From: Bacillota bacterium
Lineage (GTDB): Bacteria > Bacillota > Bacilli > Paenibacillales > Paenibacillaceae
Assembly (NCBI GenBank): GCA_023460795.1
Contig: JAEWPC010000021.1
Coordinates: 1 to 64,000 of the forward strand
Length of the DNA: 64,000 bases
Reading direction: 5' to 3'
Shown here: one piece after another, positions 33,048 to 41,202 of the stretch
Layout of the letters: each line of letters starts with the position of its first letter
Position numbering within the stretch: position 1 is the first letter of the stretch
The notes under the pieces: generated by a model
What the model was told of the DNA's origin: nothing
The model's input: only the letters and a program-made list of their open reading frames with translations
The model's database searches: none
Translations under genes and position numbers: made by a program

Positions 33048-34344
33048 ACCGGAACTCCGGCAGCCATATGCCATGGGCTTCGATCAAGTCGTCGCACAGC
33101 GAGACGATGTCGTCCATGGACAGTTCGGCGGCCGTATGCGGGTCCAGCATCGCCGCGTGATAGATGTGCTCCCGCTTGCCGGTTATCGCAGCCTCTATTG
33201 TCAGCAACTGCGTGTTGATATTCGTGCGATTGAGCGCCGCGAGCTGCGGAGGCAAGTCTCCGACGAACGTCGGCGTAACGCCGTTCCGATCGACGAGGCA
33301 CGCCACTTCGACGCACGCCTCGCGGGGCAGATTCGGGATGAGGCCCGTATTCATGACGTTGCCGCCGATCTTGAACGGCACGTCCGTCTCGATCGCTTCC
33401 ATGATGTAGGAGGCGTATTCATGAGAACGGGAATGCTCGAGATCCGCGTTGTTCACGAGCTCGGAGCGCATTTTCTTCCAGCCCTCGATCTGTTCCACGC
33501 AGCGCCGCGGATATTCGTCGAGCGGAATGTTCAGCTGTTCGATCAATTCGGGGTAATTCTTCTTAATGAAATAAGGATGGTATTCCGCCGAGTGCTCGGA
33601 CGACTCGGTATTGTAATAGCCGAACTTGAACATGATCTCGTAACGCACCATGTCCCAGTGCTTCTCTTGCTGCTTCTCGGCCGCGCGACGCTTGATTTCC
33701 GGGTACAGATCGACGCCGTCCTTCGACACCTCGAGCAGCCACGCCATATGGTTGATTCCGGCGATCTTGGCTTTAACGCCCGTCTTGTCCAAGCCCAGGT
33801 CTCGGAATAGCCGCGGGATGCAGTCTTGCACGCTATGGCATAGTCCGACGGTATTGACGCCGCCGTGCGTGTTCATCACGTTCGTAAGGACGGCCATCGG
33901 ATTCGTATAGTTCAGGAATAAGGCGTCCGGGCACACCTCGCGAACGTCAGCCGCGAAATCGAGCATGACCGGAATCGTGCGCAGGTTACGGAAAATGCCG
34001 CCGATGCCGACCGTGTCCGCGATCGTCTGGCGCAAGCCGTACTTCTTCGGGATTTCGAAATCCGTGATCGTGCACGGATCGTAGCCGCCGACCTGAATCG
34101 CGTTGATGACGTATTTGGCGCCGCGAAGCGCTTCTTTGCGATCATGGTAGGCGTTGACTTCGCAAGTGCTGCCTGAAGTTCTTCGCAGGTTGAGCAGCAT
34201 GCTCTCCGAATCGGCAAGCCTCTGACGATCGATATCGAACAGGGCGATCTCGAAGCCTTGCAGCGCCGGAGTATGCATGACGTCTCCGAGCACGTTTTTC
34301 GCGAAGACGGTGCTTCCCGCACCGAGGAACGTGATTTTGGACAT
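33046..34344 (-). CDS. melA: Alpha-galactosidase, GH4 (NAD- and metal-dependent)
   Basis: 432 residues. GH4 enzymes cleave glycosides by an oxidation-elimination cycle. The Rossmann start is ITFLGAGSTVFAKN; the metal site includes Cys169 in GLCHSVQD and His199 in GINHMAWLL; NYTNPMA (about 145-151) is also diagnostic. The CHS variant and length are those of alpha-galactosidases (MelA) as opposed to 6-phospho-glycosidases. Cytoplasmic. AAGGAG lies 8 nt before the ATG. Divergent from an AraC regulator at 34480. It could remove galactose from raffinose-type sugars or galactomannan fragments. Confidence 0.92.
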   Translation of the reverse strand: MSKITFLGAGSTVFAKNVLGDVMHTPALQGFEIALFDIDRQRLADSESMLLNLRRTSGSTCEVNAYHDRKEALRGAKYVINAIQVGGYDPCTITDFEIPKKYGLRQTIADTVGIGGIFRNLRTIPVMLDFAADVREVCPDALFLNYTNPMAVLTNVMNTHGGVNTVGLCHSVQDCIPRLFRDLGLDKTGVKAKIAGINHMAWLLEVSKDGVDLYPEIKRRAAEKQQEKHWDMVRYEIMFKFGYYNTESSEHSAEYHPYFIKKNYPELIEQLNIPLDEYPRRCVEQIEGWKKMRSELVNNADLEHSRSHEYASYIMEAIETDVPFKIGGNVMNTGLIPNLPREACVEVACLVDRNGVTPTFVGDLPPQLAALNRTNINTQLLTIEAAITGKREHIYHAAMLDPHTAAELSMDDIVSLCDDLIEAHGIWLPEFR

Positions 34345-34479
34345 GGCGGATTCTCCTTATCGGTAATGGAATTACTTCAACTATAAGACCGAACGGGACG
34401 GAAGCCTATGGAGAAAATACAGGTCCATATGGATTAAAGCAAGGGTTTTGATATAATCGGTGGCATAGGAGGGATGCGG

Positions 34480-35358
34480 ATGATTCCGGAGCATCACGAA
34501 TACGAGATCGGAATTAACGCCTATCGCATGCCTGGCGAACTATCCGTCTTATTCAGCGGATACGGTCGTCCTGAAGGGAAGCATTCCATCGGCCCAGCCG
34601 TTCACGACTATTATTTAATCCACACGGTATTATCCGGATGCGGGAGCTTCATGAGCAAAGGCAAGCAGTATAAATGTAATGCGGGAGATACGTTCGTCAT
34701 CGTGCCTGGGGAGCTGTTCGCCTACGAGGCAGACGCGGATGAACCTTGGTCCTATGCATGGGTGGGCTTCAACGGTTCGCTGGCCGTAGAGCTGCTGAGA
34801 ACGATCGGCGTAACGCCGGATCGTCCGATCGTGAACGGAGCGGGCGAGCGCATTCGCGGGTATTACGAGAGGATGAGGAAGGCGCTGCAGGCCGAGGAGC
34901 ACCATCGTCTTGCCGATCTGGAATGCTCGGGTTATCTCAGAACGCTGCTGGCGGAGCTTGGCAAGCTGAACCAAGAGCGCAATGGCGGCGAGGAAGCCCG
35001 GATATCGGACTCGGAGAAGCGTATGCGGTACGCGGCAAGTTACTTGAGTACCCAATATTCTCAGCCGATTTCCATCGAATCGTTATCCGACGAGCTGGGT
35101 TACCACCGCGTTTACTTCTCGAGCTTGTTCAAGCGATTCACGGGCAAATCCCCCAAGCAGTACTTAGTCGACGCGCGAATGGAGCAGGCGGAGCATCTGC
35201 TCGCGTCCACGGCGTTATCGGTCGAGCAAATCGCGGGATCGGTCGGCTATGGCGATTCGCTGTATTTTTCGAAACATTTTCAGAGATGGAGCGGACAGGC
35301 GCCGACGACTTACCGGAGGACGAATTGGATAAGCTTGAAGGAGCAGAAGGAGGAATGA
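34480..35358 (+). CDS. AraC family transcriptional regulator (MsmR-like)
   Basis: 292 residues from ATG 34480, about 7 nt after AGGAGG; the in-frame ATG at 34474 abuts that site. A TATAAT lies at 34452-34457. Cupin domain: YYLIHTVLSGCGSFMSKGKQY, then GDTFVIVPGELFAYEADADEPW and AWVGFNGSLAVELL, the pattern of MsmR-type regulators of sugar operons. HTH part: IESLSDELGYHRVYFSSLFKR and VEQIAGSVGYGDSLYFSKHFQR. Divergent from the GH4 alpha-galactosidase, hence its likely activator. The stop overlaps a potential start of the next gene (ATGA), but translation there probably begins 6 bp later. Confidence 0.88.
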   Translation: MIPEHHEYEIGINAYRMPGELSVLFSGYGRPEGKHSIGPAVHDYYLIHTVLSGCGSFMSKGKQYKCNAGDTFVIVPGELFAYEADADEPWSYAWVGFNGSLAVELLRTIGVTPDRPIVNGAGERIRGYYERMRKALQAEEHHRLADLECSGYLRTLLAELGKLNQERNGGEEARISDSEKRMRYAASYLSTQYSQPISIESLSDELGYHRVYFSSLFKRFTGKSPKQYLVDARMEQAEHLLASTALSVEQIAGSVGYGDSLYFSKHFQRWSGQAPTTYRRTNWISLKEQKEE

Positions 35359-35360
35359 AG

Positions 35361-35885
35361 ATGCCGCGCAACACCGTTGAACGCGTACCCTACGGGTACG
35401 AACCGCCCGCGGATCGGGCGAAGGGGACGCTTATTTATTACGATACGTTCGAGGATACGGAGGACGTCGAGATCGCGGCCGCGGCCGCGCTGGCGCAAGA
35501 CCGCTCATTCTCGCGCTTCGTCTTATATCCGATACATGAGGAAACAGCGAAACGAATGTCCAAAGCCCCGGTCAGTCCCTATTATCGAAGAGAGAAAAGA
35601 CTGCAGCGATGGTTGGACGAGTTCGGAACCGGCAACATGACGATCGACGGATGGGAGGGGAAACGAAAAAAGTACACTCCGATCGATTCCGCGCTCCGGC
35701 ATTTGACGGAGACGCTGCATGCGCCGCACATCGTGTATATGGCGCCGGAGACGGCAAACCTGTTCGCCTCTTTCGCCTCGTTCGAGGAGTGGATCGTCCG
35801 CGTTCGGATCTGGTTGTCCGCCGAGCCGAAGTCCGTGCATCCGAAGCTTGCACAGTTCCGGCATCGTTGGGACTCGAACCTGTAG
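35361..35885 (+). CDS. Conserved-looking protein of unknown function, coupled to the AraC gene
   Basis: 174 residues from ATG 35361, 7 nt after AAGGAGG inside the end of the AraC gene (3 bp after its stop). An in-frame ATG at 35355 is too near the site. Soluble, mixed alpha/beta, with no signal peptide. The visible blocks are GTLIYYDTFEDTEDVEIAAA, RFVLYPIHEETAKRMSK, PYYRREKRLQRWLDEF and LHAPHIVYMAPETANLF. I do not recognise the family. The IYYDTFEDTEDVE and FVLYPIHEETAKRM strands look like parts of a nucleotide-binding fold, but no complete motif is present. Translation is probably coupled to the regulator. Confidence 0.65.
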   Translation: MPRNTVERVPYGYEPPADRAKGTLIYYDTFEDTEDVEIAAAAALAQDRSFSRFVLYPIHEETAKRMSKAPVSPYYRREKRLQRWLDEFGTGNMTIDGWEGKRKKYTPIDSALRHLTETLHAPHIVYMAPETANLFASFASFEEWIVRVRIWLSAEPKSVHPKLAQFRHRWDSNL

Positions 35886-35980
35886 CTGTATTTTTACATC
35901 GGCCGAACATCTCAGCGATATTCCGTTAATGATCCGGCGCTAACCTATAGTAGATTCGATACATAGGAGGCGTAGAAATC

Positions 35981-37246
35981 ATGGTGTCTAAGAGATTCGG
36001 ATTAAAAACGGGTATCATCGCGATGACGGCCGTCATCGTCGCGGGTGGCTTCGCGGCGACGCATGGAGCGGAGCAATCCGGAGCGGCGTCGGCGAAAGCG
36101 AAGAACGTCATTCTGTTCGTGGGAGACGGCATGGGCGGAGCAGCGCGGGATGCGATTCGCCTGGCGATCGCTGGAGAGAAAGGCGAGCTTGCGATGGACA
36201 GCATGCCGTACGCGGGCTTATTCCATTCGAGCTCGACGATTCCCGTGACGGATTCGGCGGCTGCGGCTACGGCTTTCGCCAGCGGCGTAAAGACGTATAA
36301 CGGCGCGATCGGCATGGACGCCGACAAGAAGCCGGTCAAGACGATCATGGAATACGCGAAGGAAGTCGGCAAATCGACCGGCGTCGTCACGACAAGCCAA
36401 GTGACGGACGCGACGGGTGCGGCTTTCGGCGCGCACGTCGATGACCGCTCCAAACAAAGCGATATCGCGCTTCAATATTTGACGAAAGCCAAACTTGACG
36501 TCATTCTAGGCGGAGGCGAAGACTTCTGGTTCCCGGCCGGCTCCCCAGGAGCGTATCCGGACGAACCGGCGGAAGATCCTTCGGAGAAAAGCAAAGGCAC
36601 GCAAGGCAATCTCGTAGAGAAAGCGAAGCAGCTCGGTTATACGTACGTTACGAACGCCGCCGATCTGCAACGCGCCAAAGGCGGCAAGTTGCTCGGCTTA
36701 TTCGCTAACGAAGAAATGTTCCAGCAAAGAGAAGAAGGCCAAGGAGACATCTACGATCCGGTCGTGTCGTTGCCCGATATGACGAAGAAGGCGATCGATA
36801 CGCTGTCCGCGAACAAGAAAGGCTTCGTCCTCATGGTCGAGGAAGAAGCGATCGACGAGATGGCGCACGCGAACAACGCCAAGCAAGTCATCCGTGCCGG
36901 AGAGCAGCTGAACAACGCGGTCAAGGTGGCCAAAGACTACGCGAAGAAACATCCGGACACGCTCGTTATCGTGCTTGCCGACCATGAAACCGGCGGTCTC
37001 GCGATCGAATCGAAGGACGACAAAGACGAGAGCGGCGACGGAATATCCAAGGAAGACGGTCCGTTCCCGATCGCCGGCTCCAAGGAAACGTTCTACGTCG
37101 ACTGGACGACGTCGGGCCATACGGCGGTCGACATCCCGGTCACGGCGACGGGCGCAGGCGCATCGCTATTCACGGGCGTATACGAGAATACGGACATTTT
37201 CTACAAGCTCGCGGATGCTCTAGGCATTAAAGTAAAGAAACATTAA
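35981..37246 (+). CDS. Secreted alkaline phosphatase
   Basis: 421 residues with a signal peptide (about 1-33, GIIAMTAVIVAGGFAATHGA). The active site is Ser92 in VTDSAAAATAFASG, with metal ligands in ILFVGDGMG (Asp49), VEEEAIDEMAHANN, VLADHETGG and TSGHTAVDIPV. It releases phosphate from organic esters outside the membrane. Compared with E. coli PhoA, the position after the usual VTDS is standard and the chain has the typical Bacillus length. I looked for paired PhoP boxes upstream and found only one TTTACA, so Pho regulation is not supported. Its stop overlaps the convergent AraC stop by 3 bp. Confidence 0.92.
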   Translation: MVSKRFGLKTGIIAMTAVIVAGGFAATHGAEQSGAASAKAKNVILFVGDGMGGAARDAIRLAIAGEKGELAMDSMPYAGLFHSSSTIPVTDSAAAATAFASGVKTYNGAIGMDADKKPVKTIMEYAKEVGKSTGVVTTSQVTDATGAAFGAHVDDRSKQSDIALQYLTKAKLDVILGGGEDFWFPAGSPGAYPDEPAEDPSEKSKGTQGNLVEKAKQLGYTYVTNAADLQRAKGGKLLGLFANEEMFQQREEGQGDIYDPVVSLPDMTKKAIDTLSANKKGFVLMVEEEAIDEMAHANNAKQVIRAGEQLNNAVKVAKDYAKKHPDTLVIVLADHETGGLAIESKDDKDESGDGISKEDGPFPIAGSKETFYVDWTTSGHTAVDIPVTATGAGASLFTGVYENTDIFYKLADALGIKVKKH

Positions 37247-38097
37247 CCGTTCCACTTGCGATAACGCATCGGATTCGTACCGGTAATTTTCTTGAAAGTG
37301 CGGTTGAAATGCGCGAACTGCTCGAAGCCGACTTGCTCGGAGATGTCGGTCACGCGGGCGTCCGTCTGCGCGAGCAGGACCTGCGCTTCCCGCACGCGAG
37401 TCAGGTTCTGATAGCCGACGAGGGTGAAGCCGGTAACCGACTTGAACGTCCGGCTTAAGTAGGAAGGGCTCATGCCGAACCTATCGGACAATTGTTGCAG
37501 GGGAAGCCGGTCCGCGTAATGCGCGTTAATATATTGGACGACCTCGGCGATTCTCCGGTGCGTCGGGCTGAGCGGATCCTCGGTAACGGGGACGTCCGCA
37601 TGCTTCAACCGTAAGGCGAATACCAATAGCTGCGTGACGAGAAGGCGGATCGATAACTCGAATCCGTCTTCTTGCTGTTTCACTTCCTCGGTCATCCGGC
37701 GAAACAGCTGCTCGACGATCATTTGCTCCTGCGGCTTTAAGCGGTACTGATGGTTCTCCCGATGGAAAATGCTCAGCAATTCAGGCCGGAACAACGGATG
37801 GCCGGTGCCGAGAAAATCGTCGCTGAAGTTCATGACGACGCGCTCGTGCTGCGGAGAGCCTAGCACGGACGTCTTGTGGACGTCGTATTTGTTAATGAAG
37901 ACGAGATCGCCGGGAGCGATGGCGTATGCTCGGTCTTTGATGAAATAATGCCTGCGACCGGACAGCTGGTAGTACACCTCGTACGTGCCATGGTAGTGAT
38001 TGTTCCTCTCGAACGGAGAGGTGCGCTGCACCTGATCGAGATAGAACTGGCCTTCTTCGTTGCCGTAACGCACGATACTCGTTTCTTTAGGTTGCAT
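37243..38097 (-). CDS. AraC family transcriptional regulator next to uxaC
   Basis: 284 residues from ATG 38097 with GAGGTG about 5 nt upstream. Cupin: HYHGTYEVYYQLSGRRHYFI and IAPGDLVFINKYDVHKTSV, a common form in uronate and pectin regulators. HTH part: LQQLSDRFGMSPSYLSRTFKS and VTDISEQVGFEQFAHFNRTFKK, ending TGTNPMRYRKW. It is divergent from uxaC-uxaB-uxaA with 170 bp between starts, including the shared leader element. It probably activates the uronate operon in response to a uronate intermediate. Confidence 0.88.
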   Translation of the reverse strand: MQPKETSIVRYGNEEGQFYLDQVQRTSPFERNNHYHGTYEVYYQLSGRRHYFIKDRAYAIAPGDLVFINKYDVHKTSVLGSPQHERVVMNFSDDFLGTGHPLFRPELLSIFHRENHQYRLKPQEQMIVEQLFRRMTEEVKQQEDGFELSIRLLVTQLLVFALRLKHADVPVTEDPLSPTHRRIAEVVQYINAHYADRLPLQQLSDRFGMSPSYLSRTFKSVTGFTLVGYQNLTRVREAQVLLAQTDARVTDISEQVGFEQFAHFNRTFKKITGTNPMRYRKWNG

Positions 38098-38205
38098 GGA
38101 CACACCTCGGAGCAAAAAAGATCATATTTAACCTCATTATAGCAAAAAAGAGCAATTATTCGCACATATATTGTCCTATGATAGAAACATATAAGGGATC
38201 TATCA

Positions 38206-38257
38206 AGGGTGAGTTGTATTCGAGCCCGACGAAGATTCAACGATATCGAGGAGGAAT
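38206..38257 (+). repeat. 52-bp leader element, copy B (before uxaC)
   Basis: Second copy of the element at 27951-28001, ending 10 bp before the uxaC start and containing its GAGGAGG site. One extra T relative to copy A and six substitutions. The first four bases of GGGT can pair with the central GCCC, leaving a 12-13 nt loop in both copies; no hairpin that hides the ribosome binding site is evident. Confidence 0.7.
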
Positions 38258-38267
38258 TGCTGCGCTT

Positions 38268-39680
38268 ATGAAGCCATTCATGGACGACGACTTCTTGCTG
38301 ACGAACGAGACTGCGATTCGACTATATCATGACTATGCCGCTCATATGCCGATTATCGACTACCATTGCCACCTTGAACCGCGCGAGATCGCCGAGAACA
38401 AACGGTTCTCCAACCTGACCGAAGCTTGGCTCTACGGAGATCACTACAAATGGCGGGCGATGCGGACGAACGGCATCGAGGAGAAATTCGTGACCGGAGG
38501 CGAAAGAGTGACCGATTACGACCGGTTCCTGGCTTACGCGCGCACGGTACCGGCGACGATCGGCAATCCGCTGTTCCACTGGTCGCACCTGGAGCTGCGT
38601 CGGATGTTCGGCGTGGAGGACATCATTAACGAAGCCAATGCCCCCGTCATCTGGGAGAAGACGAAAGCCGTGTTCGACCAGGGGCTGTCCGTCCGCGACC
38701 TGATCCGCGACAATCGCGTCACGGTCATCTGCACGACGGACGATCCGGCGGACACGCTCGAATATCATGTTGCGATTCGCGATGACCAGAGCATTGATAC
38801 GAAGGTGCTCCCATCGTTCCGTCCGGATAAAGCGCTTAATATTCGCGCCGCGACGTTCTTGCCGTGGATCAAGCGCTTGGAAGGCGTCATCGGCTCCGAG
38901 ATCGGCGATTACGACGCGCTGTTGGCGGCTCTTGAAAGCCGGGTAGCGTTCTTCCACGAGACAGGCTGCCGCGTATCGGACCACGCGCTCGACGAAGTTC
39001 CTTTCATCCCGTGCACGCAAGACGAAGCCGCGGCAATATTCGCCAAGGCGCTGCAAGGCGAGACGATCGGCAGGGAAGACGAGCATCGATACAAGACGTT
39101 CACGCTGCTGCAGCTTGGCAGGTGGTACGCGGAGCGGGATTGGGCGATGCAGCTTCACATGCATGCCCGCCGCAACAACAACGGACGCATGTTCGCGAAG
39201 CTCGGCCCGGATACCGGCTACGATTCGATCGGCGACGGACAGCTAGCGGACGCGCTCGTCGGCTTGCTGAATAGCCTGAATGTAGAAGGCAAGCTTCCGC
39301 GCACGATTCTATACTCGCTTAACCCTAACGATAACGATCTGCTGGCTTCCATCATCGGTTCGTTCCAAGGAGACGGCATTCCCGGCAAAATCCAGCTCGG
39401 GTCCGCTTGGTGGTTCAACGACACGAAAGACGGCATGATCGCCCAAATGACGTCGCTCGCCAATCTGGGGCTGCTGAGCCGATTCGTCGGGATGCTTACC
39501 GATTCGCGAAGCTTCCTCTCTTTTACGAGACACGAGTACTTCCGCAGAATTCTGTGCAATATGCTCGGAGAATGGGTAGAACGCGGCGAAGCGCCGAACG
39601 ACATGGCATGGCTCGGCGGCATCGTGCAGGATATTAGCTATCGGAACGCGGAGCGATACTTCCGGTTCGGAGCGATCTAA
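38268..39680 (+). CDS. uxaC: Glucuronate (uronate) isomerase
   Basis: Interconverts D-glucuronate with D-fructuronate and D-galacturonate with D-tagaturonate, the first step of the Ashwell pathway. 470 residues from ATG 38268, matching the family start (MKPFMDDDFLL); the upstream in-frame ATG at 38178 would lie in the leader element. Motifs: IIDYHCHLEPREIA with metal-binding His pair, VICTTDDPAD, MQLHMHARRNNN and NPNDNDLLASIIG. First gene of a tight operon (16-bp gap to uxaB, which overlaps uxaA by 4 bp). Confidence 0.95.
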   Translation: MKPFMDDDFLLTNETAIRLYHDYAAHMPIIDYHCHLEPREIAENKRFSNLTEAWLYGDHYKWRAMRTNGIEEKFVTGGERVTDYDRFLAYARTVPATIGNPLFHWSHLELRRMFGVEDIINEANAPVIWEKTKAVFDQGLSVRDLIRDNRVTVICTTDDPADTLEYHVAIRDDQSIDTKVLPSFRPDKALNIRAATFLPWIKRLEGVIGSEIGDYDALLAALESRVAFFHETGCRVSDHALDEVPFIPCTQDEAAAIFAKALQGETIGREDEHRYKTFTLLQLGRWYAERDWAMQLHMHARRNNNGRMFAKLGPDTGYDSIGDGQLADALVGLLNSLNVEGKLPRTILYSLNPNDNDLLASIIGSFQGDGIPGKIQLGSAWWFNDTKDGMIAQMTSLANLGLLSRFVGMLTDSRSFLSFTRHEYFRRILCNMLGEWVERGEAPNDMAWLGGIVQDISYRNAERYFRFGAI

Positions 39681-39696
39681 AGGAGCTGAACGAAGT

Positions 39697-41202
39697 ATGG
39701 CGGGACAGGAAACGGCAAGGCCGGGCACACCGTTGATCGGACCGGACGCGCTACCGCGGGAAGCGCGCGAGTCGTTCGAGCGCGATCGGGAGCTGCCGGT
39801 CAAAGTGCTGCAGATCGGCGAAGGCAACTTCTTGCGCGGGTTCGCGGATTGGATGCTGCAAGCGTGCAACCGGCAAGGGTTGTTTAACGGAACGGTCGCG
39901 GTGACGCAGCCGCGACCGTCGGGCAAGCCGCACATAGATCAGCTGAAAGCCCAACAAGGCATATACACGTTGCTCGTCCGCGGCATTCGCGACGGCAAGC
40001 GGATCGAGGAGCAAGAGACGATTTCCGTCTTGACGAGGATGATCGATCCGTACGAGGAGTGGGAGGCGTTCTTGGCGCTCGCGGACGTTCCGGAGCTCGA
40101 GTTCGTCATCTCGAATACGACGGAAGCGGGGCTTGCTTACCAATCGTCGGAATGGCGGGAAGGCGAACCGGTGCTCTCCTATCCCGGCAAGCTGACCGCC
40201 CTTCTGTATCGCCGCTATCGTACGTTCGGCGGTGATTCGGCGAAAGGACTCGTGCATCTGCCATGCGAGCTGCTTGACCGCAACGGCGAGCGGCTGCGGG
40301 AGATCGTGCTCAGGCACGCGGACGATTGGGGATTGCCCGAAGCGTTCAAGGCATGGGTGAACGATGCCAACGCGTTCCTGAATACGCTCGTCGACCGGAT
40401 CGTGACGGGATATCCGGCGGACGAGGCGGAAGGGCATTTCGCCGGATGGGGGTATGCGGATCCGCTGCTTACGACCGCGGAACCCTATCACTTCTGGGCG
40501 ATCCAAGGGAGCTCGGAGCTGGAGCGGAAGCTGCCGCTTGCGAAAGCAGGCTTGAACGTTCGCTGGGTGGACGATTTGGCCCCGTATCAGCTGCGGAAAG
40601 TGAGAATATTGAACGGCACGCATACGATGATGGCGACGATCGGTCTCGTGAACGGCGTTCGCGAAGTGCGCGAAGCGCTCGAGAACCCGCTGTGGGGACC
40701 GAAGTTCATGCAAGGGCTGTTCGACGAGATCGTGCCCGGGCTTCCTCTCGAACACGCGGAATTGACGGCTTACGCGAACGCGACGCTGGAACGGTTCCGC
40801 AACCCGTACATTAAGCACAAGCTGTCCGATATCGCGATGAATAGCCTGTCGAAATGGAAGGTCAGACTGCTTCCTTCGCTTAAAGCCCATTACGAGCGGA
40901 CGGGCAACGCACCGGCGGTGCTGACCGAGTCGCTCGCGTCGCTGCTTCGCTTATATCGGCCGGCGGACGTATCCGGACCGCCGCAATCGCGATTGCCGGA
41001 CGGTACGCTGTTCGCGCTTCGCGACGATCCGTCGCTGCTCGAGTCGATCCGCCAAGCGTGGACGGTATCGGAGAACACGGGGTCGGCCATAAAGGAAATC
41101 TTATCGATGGATGCGATCTGGGGAGAGGATCTAACCGCATACCCAGGCTTAGCAGATGAAGTCATTAGGCGTATGCCGCAAGGAGGGGAGGAAACGCGAT
41201 GA
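39697..41202 (+). CDS. uxaB: Tagaturonate reductase (altronate oxidoreductase)
   Basis: Reduces D-tagaturonate to D-altronate with NADH. 501 residues, of the long-chain mannitol dehydrogenase group. VLQIGEGNFLRGFADWML is the Rossmann entry, VISNTTEAGLAYQ is typical of UxaB, and KVRILNGTHTMMATIGL carries the catalytic Lys region and NGTHT motif. The C-terminal block is NPYIKHKLSDIAMNSLSKWK. UxuB (fructuronate reductase) is the alternative, but the neighbouring uxaA favours altronate chemistry. It overlaps uxaA by 4 bp. Confidence 0.92.
   Translation: MAGQETARPGTPLIGPDALPREARESFERDRELPVKVLQIGEGNFLRGFADWMLQACNRQGLFNGTVAVTQPRPSGKPHIDQLKAQQGIYTLLVRGIRDGKRIEEQETISVLTRMIDPYEEWEAFLALADVPELEFVISNTTEAGLAYQSSEWREGEPVLSYPGKLTALLYRRYRTFGGDSAKGLVHLPCELLDRNGERLREIVLRHADDWGLPEAFKAWVNDANAFLNTLVDRIVTGYPADEAEGHFAGWGYADPLLTTAEPYHFWAIQGSSELERKLPLAKAGLNVRWVDDLAPYQLRKVRILNGTHTMMATIGLVNGVREVREALENPLWGPKFMQGLFDEIVPGLPLEHAELTAYANATLERFRNPYIKHKLSDIAMNSLSKWKVRLLPSLKAHYERTGNAPAVLTESLASLLRLYRPADVSGPPQSRLPDGTLFALRDDPSLLESIRQAWTVSENTGSAIKEILSMDAIWGEDLTAYPGLADEVIRRMPQGGEETR

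Noticed and set aside
34746..35360. N-terminal extension of the unknown gene at 35361 (frame open from 34746)
   Set aside because: This part runs out of frame through the AraC gene, which has a recognisable cupin and HTH; the real start follows the AAGGAGG at the end of the AraC gene.
35886..35980. PhoP boxes before the alkaline phosphatase
   Set aside because: Only one TTTACA-like hexamer is visible; the expected direct repeats are missing.
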